DNA of 64,000 nucleotides. Source: Actinotalea lenta. Lineage in GTDB: Bacteria; Actinomycetota; Actinomycetes; Actinomycetales; Cellulomonadaceae. The stretch spans positions 847,400-911,399 of the forward strand of contig NZ_JAUQYP010000001.1 of assembly GCF_030586465.1 (NCBI RefSeq), in the 5' to 3' direction. Each line of letters opens with the position of its first letter. Positions within the stretch are counted from its first letter, which is position 1. Positions 17,584 through 25,897 of the stretch are shown here, piece by piece. The notes beneath the pieces were generated by a model. The model ran no database searches. It worked only from the letters and a program-made list of their open reading frames with translations, and had not been told where the DNA came from. The translations under genes were made by a program, and so were the position numbers.

Positions 17584-18467
17584 ACCCCCTCGACGATGAT
17601 CCTGGTGTGAGCGACGCCCGGGACGAGGGTGTCATCGCCGGACGGGCGGTGGCACCGCAGGACGCTGCGCTGGCAGCGTTCGTCGCCGAGCTGCGGGAGA
17701 GCACATCGGCTCCGGCGCCGCAGCCGACCCCGGCGTTGGCGGCCCTGCTGTCCGATGGGCTCGCGGGTGGCACCGCCGAGGTCGCGGCGGACGCCGCCGG
17801 CTCGACGGCGGAGGTCGTCCCCCTGCGTCGTCGGCGTCGTGCGCTGCGCTACGTGGTCGGCGGCTCCGTGGCAGCCGCGCTGGCCCTGGGTGGGACGGCC
17901 GCGGCCGCGGCCGTCCGCGATGGCGTCCCGTTCTCTGAGCTGCCCGGTGCGATCGGCGAGCGCGTCGCCGCCACGGTGGGCGGCGCCTTGGAGGGGGTCG
18001 GGCTCCGGCACCGTGCGCCCTCCGACGACCACGGACCCGCCGACGACCGCGCGCCCGGGCCCGAGCATGTCGGCCCGGCCACGACCCCCTCCGACGACCG
18101 CGAGGGCGACGTCGCGCCCCTAGCGCCCAGCCCCTCCGGCGAGGTCCCGGGACGGCCCAGCGAGGTCCCGGGCCACGCGACGGACACGCCCGGTGACGGC
18201 ACCGAGGCACCGGGCCGCTCGCAGGACGCGCCCGGGCGCGACCAGAGCCCGGCGGACGGGGGCTCGCACCCGACGGATCCCGGCACCTCCCCTGAGCCAG
18301 GCCGGGACGTCGGGGACGGGCAGGGAGAGGGCACGGGCCGTGACTCCGGCGCTACTCGCGGCATCGAGCCCGGCGACGGGGCGTCGGAGGGGAACGGTGC
18401 CGGAGGATCCGTCGGCGACGACGCGACCGCGCAGCCGTCCAGCGCCCCGACGAGCCCGCGCGCCTGA
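17580..18467 (+). CDS. Putative anti-sigma/regulatory membrane protein with long disordered tail
   Basis: 295 residues. The cytoplasmic N-terminus has DAALAAFVAELRESTS, similar to the helix that starts many actinobacterial anti-sigma proteins, but there is no HxxxCxxC zinc motif. A basic stretch (LRRRRRALRYVVG) precedes one membrane helix ([17 protein letters not shown]). Beyond residue 140 the sequence is low-complexity Pro/Gly/Asp/Ser with repeats such as PGRPSEVPGH. GTGA overlap with the sigma gene supports a sigma/anti-sigma pair; function is by position only. Confidence 0.65.
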   Translation: MNPLDDDPGVSDARDEGVIAGRAVAPQDAALAAFVAELRESTSAPAPQPTPALAALLSDGLAGGTAEVAADAAGSTAEVVPLRRRRRALRYVVGGSVAAALALGGTAAAAAVRDGVPFSELPGAIGERVAATVGGALEGVGLRHRAPSDDHGPADDRAPGPEHVGPATTPSDDREGDVAPLAPSPSGEVPGRPSEVPGHATDTPGDGTEAPGRSQDAPGRDQSPADGGSHPTDPGTSPEPGRDVGDGQGEGTGRDSGATRGIEPGDGASEGNGAGGSVGDDATAQPSSAPTSPRA

Positions 18468-18606
18468 GGCCCGGCCCACCTGAGGTCCGGCCGGACGTTC
18501 TGGCGCGAGGCCGTATCCCGCGCGGCACGTCGGGCGATGACCAGGTCGGAAGCGGCTCACGCCGCTCGTGCATCAGCGGGCCACGTGCCCGGCCGAAGGA
18601 GGACAG

Positions 18607-19248
18607 ATGAGCACCACCGCATTCGCCGCAGTGCTGGCGAAGTTCGCAGGCCTGAGCGCGGCCGCCAAGACCGCCGTGGGTGTCGCGGTCGCCGCAGGGG
18701 CGATCGGGGCGGCGACCGGGGTCCCGGCCGTCGTGGCCGACCTGCAGGGGCCCTCCAGCGAGCAGGTCTCGGTGGACGACGCCACGGCGACGCCGACCGC
18801 GGAGCCGACGTCGTCCGCGACGGACCAGCCGACCGCGACGCCGACCGACGAGCCGACCACGGACGCGACGCAGGAGCCGACGGCCGAGCCGACCGGCTGG
18901 CAGGACTACAGCACGTTCGGTGCCTGGGTGCGCACCCAGGCGCGCGAGGGGGGCGTCGACGGGCAGCAGATCGCGACCGCCGCGCACGAGCGCAACCAGG
19001 TCCGTGCCCAGAACCGGGTCGGTGACGACGCCACCGCCGAGCCGACCGAGGCGGCCACGTCCGAGAGTGACCAGGACCAGGTCAAGGACCAGACCAGGGA
19101 CCAGCTCAAGGACGGGTCCTGCGACAGCACCTGCGACGGCGACCAGGCCGAGGACCAGGACCAGGTCCGCGACCAGGACCAGGTCCGCGACCAGGACATG
19201 AGCCACGACGGGACCGGTTCGGGTGAGGCCCACGGTCAGGGCCACTGA
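18607..19248 (+). CDS. Low-complexity membrane protein with Asp/Gln/Arg repeats
   Basis: 213 residues; ATG after GAAGGAGGACAG. A glycine/alanine-rich helix (residues about 20-45, AKTAVGVAVAAGAIGAATG) is followed by a Thr/Pro/Glu/Asp linker of repeated TPTxEPT units, a short ordered segment (YSTFGAWVRTQAREGG), then a tail of repeated DQDQVRDQ units. An internal Cys pair occurs in GSCDSTCDG. Similar proteins follow the sigma/anti-sigma pair in related actinobacteria and are likely targets or partners of that regulon, but I recognise no function. Confidence 0.7.
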   Translation: MSTTAFAAVLAKFAGLSAAAKTAVGVAVAAGAIGAATGVPAVVADLQGPSSEQVSVDDATATPTAEPTSSATDQPTATPTDEPTTDATQEPTAEPTGWQDYSTFGAWVRTQAREGGVDGQQIATAAHERNQVRAQNRVGDDATAEPTEAATSESDQDQVKDQTRDQLKDGSCDSTCDGDQAEDQDQVRDQDQVRDQDMSHDGTGSGEAHGQGH

Positions 19249-19260
19249 GCGACCCAACCG

Positions 19261-19301
19261 ACGGCGCGGCCGTCCGGGACCATCCCGGGCGGCCGCGCCG
19301 T
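19261..19301 (+). terminator. Strong intrinsic-type hairpin
   Basis: ACGGCGCGGCCGtCCGGGA (19261-19279) pairs with TCCCGGgCGGCCGCGCCGT (19283-19301) across a 3-base loop, with one symmetrical T-G mismatch position. It begins 13 bp after the preceding stop; there is no T-run. Confidence 0.7.
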
Positions 19302-19384
19302 CGTCTGCCCGGCCGACGCGACGCGGTGAGCTCCCCTCACGGGGGTGGGCGGCGGTCCGCTGAGGGGCGGTCCTTGGGACGTTC

Positions 19385-19415
19385 TTGAGGCAATTGCGGA
19401 CGTTGTGTGTAGGGT
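19385..19415 (+). promoter_or_regulatory. Possible promoter of the compatible-solute transporter operon
   Basis: TTGAGG (19385-19390) and TAGGGT (19410-19415) are separated by 19 bp, about 57 bp before the first permease start. TAGGGT is a common actinobacterial -10, but the spacing is long and the assignment is tentative. Nothing else was recognised in the 223-bp gap apart from the upstream terminator. Confidence 0.35.
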
Positions 19416-19471
19416 CGATGACAGCGGTGTCGGGCTGCCGCGGTCCGACCGACCGGGAGGAAGGCCTACGC

Positions 19472-20131
19472 GTGGACGGATTTTCGAGCTGGTTCGCCTA
19501 TGTCGGGGACCACTGGTCCGACGTTCTGACGGGCACCCTCGAGCACGCCCGGATCGTCGCCATCGTCGTCGTGACGGCGACCGTGTTCTCCGTCATCCTC
19601 GGCATCCTCGTCGAGCGGCACCCCGCCGCCCGAGCGGCCTCGCTGAGCATCGCGGGGATCTTCCTGACCATCCCTTCGCTGGCCATGTTCGCGCTGTTCA
19701 TCCCGCTGGTCGGGATCGGGAACCCCCCGGCGGAGATCGCCCTCTTCCTCTACGCGATCCTGCCCATCCTGCGCAACACCGTCACCGGGCTCGACTCGGT
19801 GAGCCCTGCGGTGGTCGAGTCGGCCAAGGGCATGGGCATGGGTAACACCCAGCAGCTGCTGCAGATCCGGCTCCCGCTCGCCTGGCCGATCATCATGGCC
19901 GGGATCCGGATCTCTACCCTCATCACCGTCGGTATCGCGGCCATCGCGGTCCTCGTCGGTGGGGACGGCCTCGGCGGGTTCATCCAGGGTGGGCTGACGC
20001 GGCTCGGCCTGCCCAACAGCTACGAGTCGGTCTGGGTCGGCACGATCTTCACGGTCGCGCTCGGACTTGTCCTCGACATCCTTTTGTCCCTGGCACAACG
20101 CCTGACCACATCCCGAGGCCTGCGTATCTGA
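19472..20131 (+). CDS. Compatible-solute ABC transporter permease (OpuCB/ProW type)
   Basis: 219 residues, about six helices. The EAA loop is SAKGMGMGNTQQLLQIRLPLAWPIIMAGIR, and NPPAEIALFLYAILPILRNT is characteristic of glycine betaine/carnitine/choline permeases. GTG 19472 follows GGGAGGAAGG; the open frame extends 29 codons upstream without any ribosome-binding site. First gene of a three-gene operon (permease, ATPase, permease). It imports osmoprotectants such as glycine betaine or choline. Confidence 0.9.
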   Translation: MDGFSSWFAYVGDHWSDVLTGTLEHARIVAIVVVTATVFSVILGILVERHPAARAASLSIAGIFLTIPSLAMFALFIPLVGIGNPPAEIALFLYAILPILRNTVTGLDSVSPAVVESAKGMGMGNTQQLLQIRLPLAWPIIMAGIRISTLITVGIAAIAVLVGGDGLGGFIQGGLTRLGLPNSYESVWVGTIFTVALGLVLDILLSLAQRLTTSRGLRI

Positions 20132-20155
20132 CCGGCCGACGTCCCGAGAGGCATC

Positions 20156-21319
20156 ATGAGCTCCGAAGCCAAGATTCGACTCGATCGTGTTGAGAAGAAG
20201 TACCACGGCACGTCGGTACCTGCCGTCGAGGAGCTGTCGCTCGACGTGCACGAGGGCGAGATCCTCGTCCTGGTCGGCCCGTCCGGTTGCGGCAAGTCCA
20301 CCACGCTGCGGCTGATCAACCGGATGATCGAGCCCACCGGCGGCAAGATCTACCTCGACGACGAAGACGTGACGACGGTGGACCCGGACAAGCTCCGGCG
20401 CCGCATCGGTTACGTCATCCAGCAGATCGGGCTGTTCCCCCACCAGACGATCGCCCAGAACATCGCCACCGTCCCCCGGATGCTCAAGTGGGACAAGGCC
20501 AGGATCGCCGCCCGCGCCGACGAGCTGCTCCACCTCGCGGGCCTCGACCCGGAGATCTACCGGGACCGTTACCCCAAGGAGCTCTCCGGCGGGCAGGCCC
20601 AACGCGTGGGCGTGGCCCGGGCGCTCGGTGCCGACCCGGAGATCATGCTGATGGACGAGCCCTTCGGGGCCATCGACCCGATCACGCGCGAGCGGCTGCA
20701 GAACGAGTTCCTCCGCCTGCAGGCCGAGCTGAAGAAGACGATCGTCTTCGTCACGCACGACATCGACGAGGCGATCAAGATGGGTGACCGCATCGCGATC
20801 CTCGGGGAGCGCAGCGTCATCCGCCAGCTCGACACTCCGGAGCGCATCCTCGCCTTCCCCGTCGACCAGTTCGTCGACGACTTCATCGGCGCCGGATCCA
20901 CGATCAAGGGACTGAACTTCGAGCAGCTCAGCGGCCTCAGGCTCGGCGGTTACCCCACCATCCGGTCGGACCAGTCGCCGCAGGCCGGGCTCGAGGCGCT
21001 GAACGAGAGCAACAAGACGTGGCTCCTGGTCGTGGACGAGCAGAACCGTCCGATGCGCTGGATGCGCGAAGGCGACCTCCAGCAGTCGACCGGGTCCTAC
21101 CAGGACGAGGGGTCGGAGGTCCGCATCCGACTCAACGCAGAGGACACGCTGTTCGACAGCCTCGAGCAGATGTTGCAGAGCGAGTCCGGGTCCTGCTGCG
21201 TGGTCGACCGGCACGGTGCTCTCACGGGCGTCGTCGAGATGGCCCACCTGAGGCGGGCGATCCGCCGCGCCCAGGTGGAGGCCCGGCGCCACTATGAAGA
21301 TCTCGAGGACAACGCATGA
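20156..21319 (+). CDS. Compatible-solute ABC transporter ATPase with CBS region (OpuCA/ProV type)
   Basis: 387 residues. Walker A GPSGCGKSTT, IQQIGLFPHQT, signature LSGGQAQRVGVARAL, Walker B IMLMDEPFGAIDP, H-loop FVTHDIDEAI. The C-terminal part from about residue 255 holds a tandem CBS-like region (PTIRSDQSPQAGLEAL...; GSCCVVDRHGALTGVV), the ionic-strength sensing unit of osmoregulated importers. GLFPHQTIAQNI is typical of quaternary-amine transporters. The stop overlaps the second permease gene (ATGA). Confidence 0.92.
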   Translation: MSSEAKIRLDRVEKKYHGTSVPAVEELSLDVHEGEILVLVGPSGCGKSTTLRLINRMIEPTGGKIYLDDEDVTTVDPDKLRRRIGYVIQQIGLFPHQTIAQNIATVPRMLKWDKARIAARADELLHLAGLDPEIYRDRYPKELSGGQAQRVGVARALGADPEIMLMDEPFGAIDPITRERLQNEFLRLQAELKKTIVFVTHDIDEAIKMGDRIAILGERSVIRQLDTPERILAFPVDQFVDDFIGAGSTIKGLNFEQLSGLRLGGYPTIRSDQSPQAGLEALNESNKTWLLVVDEQNRPMRWMREGDLQQSTGSYQDEGSEVRIRLNAEDTLFDSLEQMLQSESGSCCVVDRHGALTGVVEMAHLRRAIRRAQVEARRHYEDLEDNA

Positions 21320-22149
21320 CCGACCAGATCACGCACCGGGAGATGCCGACGGGCACCGAGGGCTCGGAGGCCGGCCCTCCTGTGGTCCCGCGCGAGGGCT
21401 TCTTCGCCATGTGGCGCCGGTTGCAGCTGGGGCTGTGGCTTGCTCCGCTCGGCATCCTCGCGCTCGTCGGCGTGCTGTACATGTACTACCAGAACCTCGA
21501 CCTGGCCAATGCCGTGCGCCAGACGCGGTCAGCGCTGCAGTGGGAGACGAAGCTCTGGCCGCAGATGCTCCAGCACGTCCAGATCGCGTTCGTGGCCACC
21601 GTGGTCGTGGTGATCGTCGCGGTGCCGCTCGGCATCATCTTGACCCGACCGGCGTTCCGGCGGGTCGGCCCCTACGTCGTCGCGGTGGCCAACTCCGGGC
21701 AGGCGCTGCCGGCCTACGGTCTGCTCGTGCTCTTCGGGGCTGCCATGGGGATGAACCGCACGGCGGCGATGTGGGCCTTCGTCGTGTACGCGCTGCTGCC
21801 CGTGCTGCGCAACACGATGGTGGGTCTGGACCAGGTGGACAGGTCGGTGATCGAGGCCGGCCGTGGGATGGGCATGACGAGGATGCTGGTCCTGACCCGG
21901 ATCGAGCTACCGCTCGCCGTCCCCGTGATCCTCGCCGGCGTGCGCGTCGCGATGGTCCTCAACATCGGCATGGCCACCCTGGCCTTCCTGATCGGCGGTG
22001 GCGCGCTCGGCGTGACCATCTACTCGGGCATCGAGCTCAACCAGAACTCGGTCCTGATCGTCGGTGCCGTGCTCGTGGCGATCGTCGCGCTGACGTTCGA
22101 CTGGCTGGGCGCGGTCGCCGAGCGGTACCTGCGCCCGCGCGGCATCTGA
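21316..22149 (+). CDS. Compatible-solute ABC transporter permease, second subunit (OpuCD type)
   Basis: 277 residues. A 45-residue cytoplasmic N-terminus precedes the first helix (LGIWL-like, GLWLAPLGILALVGVLYMYYQN), then a large loop and five more helices; the coupling loop is EAGRGMGMTRMLVLTRIELPLAVPVILAGVR. It pairs with the permease at 19472 as a heterodimer. Translationally coupled to the ATPase by a 4-bp overlap. The operon ends here without the binding protein, which lies downstream in the opposite direction. Confidence 0.9.
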   Translation: MTDQITHREMPTGTEGSEAGPPVVPREGFFAMWRRLQLGLWLAPLGILALVGVLYMYYQNLDLANAVRQTRSALQWETKLWPQMLQHVQIAFVATVVVVIVAVPLGIILTRPAFRRVGPYVVAVANSGQALPAYGLLVLFGAAMGMNRTAAMWAFVVYALLPVLRNTMVGLDQVDRSVIEAGRGMGMTRMLVLTRIELPLAVPVILAGVRVAMVLNIGMATLAFLIGGGALGVTIYSGIELNQNSVLIVGAVLVAIVALTFDWLGAVAERYLRPRGI

Positions 22150-22453
22150 CACGACGGCGCCGACCGGCGCTCCTGACGCGCGGTGTGGCGCCGCACTGCC
22201 ACACCGTGCGTCTGGCGGTGCAGGGTGTGGCAGGCGGGGTGCGCGGTTGGTCCGGCACCCTGCGCTGCCTCTGGCGCCACGGCAGTGCCGCGGCGACCCA
22301 CGGCGGGGTCGCCGCCGAGGCGACCCCTCTGCCCTGGGGGCGCCGTCCTGAGCGTCGGGCCCCTGCACCCCGCACTCGGTTCGCGCGCACCCGACTCCGC
22401 CTCGCGCCCTGTTGCGACCGGCCCCCGGCGCGGTCGACATGCCGGAGACGAGC
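22150..22453. other. Non-coding stretch between convergent genes with a stem-loop
   Basis: No convincing gene. CGGTGTGG (22181-22188) and CCACACCG (22199-22206) form an 8-bp stem with a 10-base loop, 32 bp past the permease stop, a possible first terminator; GGTGTGGC recurs at about 22224. The remaining sequence is GC-rich without recognised structure until the long terminator at 22454. Confidence 0.5.
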
Positions 22454-22487
22454 GACGCCCCCGGCCGCAGGTGCGGCCGGGGGCGTC
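22454..22487. terminator. 15-bp perfect hairpin, bidirectional terminator
   Basis: GACGCCCCCGGCCGC (22454-22468), loop AGGT, GCGGCCGGGGGCGTC (22473-22487). It is 39 bp beyond the end of the leftward-reading binding-protein gene and lies downstream of the rightward operon, so it can stop both. Confidence 0.8.
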
Positions 22488-22525
22488 GGCGTTCACGGAG
22501 CGCTCCGCGCTCCGGACCCGTGCGG

Positions 22526-23524
22526 TCAGAGACCGATGGAGTCCAGGTAGGACGCTGCCACGTCCTTCGCATCCTTGCCTTCGACATCGACCTTCGCGTT
22601 GAGCTCGGCCATCTTGGTGTTGTCCAGCGAGTCGAGGATCGTGTTGGCAATCTTGTCGTACGTGTCGGCGTGCGCCTCGTAGACCTTGTCGCGGAAGGTG
22701 TAGGAGGCGTTGTACAGGATCATGACGCCCGGGTCGTTGACCAGGCTCAGGTTCAGGGCGCTGATGCGCCCGTCGGTCGTGAAGACCTCACCGAACTGGC
22801 ACTCGCCCTGCGACGTCTGGGTGTAGATCAGACCCGTGTCCAGGATCTTGATCTGGCTCTGCGGCACCGAGTACCCGGTGGCGTTCTCGAACAGGATGAG
22901 CCCGTCCGGACGGTCCGGGAACTCGCTCTCCAGGCACAGCGTGGCGTCCGGGTTCGCCTTCAGGTAGTCGGCCATCGACTGGAAGTCGAAGCTGCCGTCG
23001 GGCTGCTTCTTGGCCAGGTCGCCGTTCGCCGCGAAGCCGTAGGTGTCGTTGAACTTCGACATCCCGACCCACTTGATCTGGTTCTTCTCAAGGTCCATCT
23101 TGGCGGTCTTGTCGAACAACGTCTGGGGGTCGTTGCTCGGGTCCTCCTGGCCAAGGTGCACGGTCCAGCCGGTGCCGTTGTAGTCCGGGTAGACGTCGAT
23201 GTCCCCACTCATCAGTGCCTGGCGGTTGACGGACGTACCGCCGAGGTTGGTCTGGTCCGTGACGTTGGCGCCCTGGTGCTCGAGGGCCTGGACGAGCATC
23301 TCGCCGAGAAGGATGTTCTCGGTGAAGTTCTTCGAGCCGACGGTGATGCTCACGCCATCGAGCTCGTTGCCACCGGCCGAGCTGGACGTGCTCGAGTCGC
23401 CCCCCGCGGCGCTTGACGTGTCGGAGCTGCTGCTGCCGCTGGAGCACGCCGCGAGGCTGAGACTCGCGACGATGCCGAGACAGGAGATAAGTACGGACTT
23501 CTTACGGTTTCGCATCCTGTTCAC
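22526..23524 (-). CDS. Glycine betaine/choline-type substrate-binding lipoprotein (OpuCC/OsmX type)
   Basis: About 332 residues. Basic start, hydrophobic helix and lipobox SLAAC at about residues 23-27, then a Ser/Gly/Asp-rich linker before the mature domain. VGSKNFTENILLGEMLVQALE is the hallmark start of the OpuAC/OsmX fold; SGDIDVYPDYNGTGW and YKANPD-type segments fit the ligand pocket. It feeds the importer encoded at 19472-22149 but is convergent to it, so it has its own promoter and level. Start codons GTG 23524 or ATG 23515 are both possible. Confidence 0.9.
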   Translation of the reverse strand: MNRMRNRKKSVLISCLGIVASLSLAACSSGSSSSDTSSAAGGDSSTSSSAGGNELDGVSITVGSKNFTENILLGEMLVQALEHQGANVTDQTNLGGTSVNRQALMSGDIDVYPDYNGTGWTVHLGQEDPSNDPQTLFDKTAKMDLEKNQIKWVGMSKFNDTYGFAANGDLAKKQPDGSFDFQSMADYLKANPDATLCLESEFPDRPDGLILFENATGYSVPQSQIKILDTGLIYTQTSQGECQFGEVFTTDGRISALNLSLVNDPGVMILYNASYTFRDKVYEAHADTYDKIANTILDSLDNTKMAELNAKVDVEGKDAKDVAASYLDSIGL

Positions 23525-23854
23525 CTTTGGTCGGGTTCAGAGCAATCCCGCGCAACGGGCCACACAGGGCCCCGGGCCTCACGTTGCCGGCCAACTCACA
23601 GGTGCACCTCTTGCGGCATCTCCCGCGAACACGAACGACAGCCAGACCCGGCTGCGGGGGTCTTCCAGCATACCGAGGGCTGTGGACGGGCCCCCGGGCA
23701 GGGAGGGCGATCAGGGAACCTGCGACCGGGTCGACACCTAACCGGTACCACATCGATATGCGCCAGCCCTGGACAAACGAGGCCTGATGTGCACAGGGGT
23801 ACCTGCTCCGGCGCCTCGCCGGGGTCTCAAGTGTTCTGCGCCCTCTGTCCCGAG
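23525..23854. other. Non-coding region upstream of the binding-protein gene
   Basis: 330 bp between two leftward genes. Short open frames here have no ribosome-binding sites. Read leftward, TATGCT (complement of 23667-23672) could be a -10 box, but no good -35 was seen. The region presumably holds the promoter of the binding-protein gene. Confidence 0.4.
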
Positions 23855-24571
23855 TCAATCCCCGCGGGAGGGCTTCGTCGTCGCGGACGCGTCACTCCGA
23901 CCGCCCCCGACGCGGCCGGGTGGGCTGTCATCGCGGGCTCGTGACGACAGGCCGGCAAGGATCAGGTCGAGCCCCACGTCGAACGAGTCTGCGAACCGGT
24001 AACCCGGCTGCAGGACGTGCTCGACGGTGAACGCCACGAAGTGTGGGTAGCGATCCGTCGGCAGCGCCTCGGTGAGCTCGGAGGCGAGGTCGCCGAGCTC
24101 CTCTCCTCCGCCGAAGGGCAGCGCGGCCTCCTGGAGCGCGAAGCCGTAGACGAACGCGTCGAGCGTGGCGTACGCGTGGGCGGTCCACTGCCACGAGAGC
24201 CCTCCCTCGCGCAGGCAACGGATCACGGCGTCGTGGTGGGCCAGCGACAGCGGACCTGGTGACGTCCGGGACTCCATCAGCGGTGGTGCCCAGGGGTGGC
24301 GGCGAAGCACCTCCCGGGCGGAGCGGCACCGGCGGCGCATCGCCTCGGTCCAGGGCAGAGACGTCGGCGGGGCCTCGATCTCGCCGAACACCAGGTCGAC
24401 GATGCCGTCGAGGATCTCCTCCTTGCCTGGCACGTGGTAGTAGATCGACATCGGCTTCGTGCCCAGCGCAGCGGCCAGGCGCCGCATCGTGAACGCCTCG
24501 ACGCCGATCTCGTCGGCCAGCGCCAAGGCGCCCGCGAGCACGCGGTCCCGGGTCAGCGTGCGGTCGGCCAT
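23855..24571 (-). CDS. TetR-family regulator
   Basis: 238 residues. N-terminal helix-turn-helix: RDRVLAGALALADEIGVEAFTMRRLAAALG then KPMSIYYHVPGKEEILDGIVDLV, the form seen in the true TetR/TetR_C_1 group (YYHVxxKxxLLD). The C-terminal ligand domain spans residues 80-210, and the last 25 residues are a Ser/Gly/Arg-rich tail. Divergent from a DUF4386 membrane protein; two identical palindromes in the gap are its likely operators. Confidence 0.9.
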   Translation of the reverse strand: MADRTLTRDRVLAGALALADEIGVEAFTMRRLAAALGTKPMSIYYHVPGKEEILDGIVDLVFGEIEAPPTSLPWTEAMRRRCRSAREVLRRHPWAPPLMESRTSPGPLSLAHHDAVIRCLREGGLSWQWTAHAYATLDAFVYGFALQEAALPFGGGEELGDLASELTEALPTDRYPHFVAFTVEHVLQPGYRFADSFDVGLDLILAGLSSRARDDSPPGRVGGGRSDASATTKPSRGD

Positions 24572-24600
24572 CGGTTCTCCTCCTCGTCACCGGCAGAGCC

Positions 24601-24652
24601 TTGACCATCGTACTAAGTACGGCTACCGTCAAGACGTTCTCGTACTAAGTAC
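24601..24652. promoter_or_regulatory. Two identical TetR operators overlapping a promoter
   Basis: GTACT-A-AGTAC occurs at 24610-24620 and again at 24642-24652, 32 bp apart (about three helical turns). A forward promoter TTGACC (24601-24606), 17-bp spacer, TACCGT (24624-24629) has the first copy in its spacer. Read leftward, TTGACG (24632-24627) is a possible -35 for the regulator, also overlapped. Binding by the divergent TetR protein would repress both genes. Confidence 0.75.
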
Positions 24653-24678
24653 TACACGTCTATCGCCCAGGAGTGATC

Positions 24679-25440
24679 ATGTCCACCACTACGGAGTCCG
24701 ACACCGCGGTCCGATTCCCCCAGCCGGCCCCGCCGGCTGCGGCGGACCGGGCCGCCGGCGTCTTGCCTCGCCGCGCCGCCCGGGTCGCGGGGGTCGGCTA
24801 CCTCGTCATCTACGTGCTGGCCGTGCTCGCGAACTTCGGCGTGCGCAACCGGCTCGTCGTCGACGGGGACGCGAGCGCGACCGCGGCGAACATCGCCGAG
24901 AACCTCGGGCTCTTCCGCCTCGGCCTGGTGGCGTTCCTGGCGGTCTTCCTCGTGGATCTCGTCATCGCCTGGGCGCTGCACGTGGCCCTGCGCCGGGTGC
25001 ACCACGACCTGTCGATGCTCGCAGCGTGGTCCCGGCTGGCCTACAGCGTGATGCTGGGCGCGGGCCTGGTGTTCTTCGCCCAGGTGCCGGTCATGCTCGG
25101 CGGTGCGTACCCCGACGCGCTCGGGGCCGCGACCGATGCGCAGGTCATGCTCGCGGTGCGGTCGTTCGACGCCGCGTGGCTGATCGGGCTGGCCGTGTTC
25201 GGGCTGCATCTCGTGCTCGTGGCGGCGCTGCTGCTGCGCTCGGGGTACGCCCCGCGCGTCCTGGCTGCGCTGCTTGCGCTGGCGGGTGTCGCCTACCTCG
25301 CGGACACGGTCGCACACCTCGTGCTGCCCGACTACGGCGCCGTCGCGTCGGTGATGCTCGCGGTGGTCGCGCTGCCGTCCATGGTCGGCGAGGGCTGGTT
25401 CGGACTGTGGCTGCTGCGCACCCGGCGCCTGCCGGCCTGA
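24679..25440 (+). CDS. DUF4386-type membrane protein
   Basis: 253 residues from ATG 24679 (CCAGGAG upstream; GTG 24673 is less well spaced). Six or seven helices, starting RAARVAGVGYLVIYVLAVLANFGVRNRLV. The phrases LFRLGLVAFLAVFLVDLVIAWALHVALR and GLHLVLVAALLLRSGYAPRVLA match the DUF4386 pattern. No enzymatic motif. It is the likely target of the TetR protein, as often found for this family, whose function is not established. Confidence 0.85.
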   Translation: MSTTTESDTAVRFPQPAPPAAADRAAGVLPRRAARVAGVGYLVIYVLAVLANFGVRNRLVVDGDASATAANIAENLGLFRLGLVAFLAVFLVDLVIAWALHVALRRVHHDLSMLAAWSRLAYSVMLGAGLVFFAQVPVMLGGAYPDALGAATDAQVMLAVRSFDAAWLIGLAVFGLHLVLVAALLLRSGYAPRVLAALLALAGVAYLADTVAHLVLPDYGAVASVMLAVVALPSMVGEGWFGLWLLRTRRLPA

Positions 25441-25447
25441 GTCGCTG

Positions 25448-25810
25448 CTAGGTCAGGCTGATGCTGGTCGCCCCACCCGCGACCTCCTCGACGATGGTCG
25501 CGGCGCCGACGATGCTGGCCCCCTCGAGCAGGTGCTCGTCGGTGATCCCGCGCGGTCCGGTGCACGCGCTGCACAGCCAGATGGAGCCGCCCGAGGCCAG
25601 GAGGGTGTCGACCAGCTCCGCGACGGGCGTCATCCCCGGGGCGGTGACGTCGGTGGCGCCGCCCCGGGTGCCCAGCGGCACCGCGTCGCTCGTGCAGACC
25701 ACGGTGACCGTGTGGCCCGAGACCGCAGCCGCACACGCCGCGTTGAACGGCACCGTGGCACGTTCCGGGTCGTCCGCACCGTGGCTGCAGGTGAACAGGA
25801 GTCGTGCCAT
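25448..25810 (-). CDS. DsrE-family sulfur-transfer-like protein
   Basis: 120 residues. MARLLFTCSHGADDPERATVPF is the DsrE/DsrF start with a nucleotide-like beta-alpha unit; two Cys at residues 80 and 83 (LCSACTGPRG) sit at the position of the sulfur-binding Cys in TusD/DsrE relatives, with further Cys at 8, 26 and 39. Likely cytoplasmic persulfide carrier or related; no Dsr/Tus partner genes are near. It ends 8 bp from the convergent DUF4386 gene. Confidence 0.82.
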   Translation of the reverse strand: MARLLFTCSHGADDPERATVPFNAACAAAVSGHTVTVVCTSDAVPLGTRGGATDVTAPGMTPVAELVDTLLASGGSIWLCSACTGPRGITDEHLLEGASIVGAATIVEEVAGGATSISLT

Positions 25811-25897
25811 GGGGTCCTCCGCCGTCGGGTGGCGCCAGTGTGGAGGACCCCGGGTGTCCGGTGCACGTCGGACCGGCGACCAGGGTCGGTGCCGTGG

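Noticed and set aside
18607-19248. Direct repeats in the low-complexity gene considered as a CRISPR array
   Set aside because: Repeats are short codon-level repeats (DQVRDQ) inside one reading frame, without unique spacers.
22412-23416. Forward 334-codon frame opposite the binding lipoprotein
   Set aside because: Val/Leu/Arg-biased antisense frame with no motif; reverse frame has lipobox and OpuAC hallmark.
23525-23854. Riboswitch or small RNA upstream of the binding protein
   Set aside because: No stable conserved structure recognised by eye; not reported as RNA.
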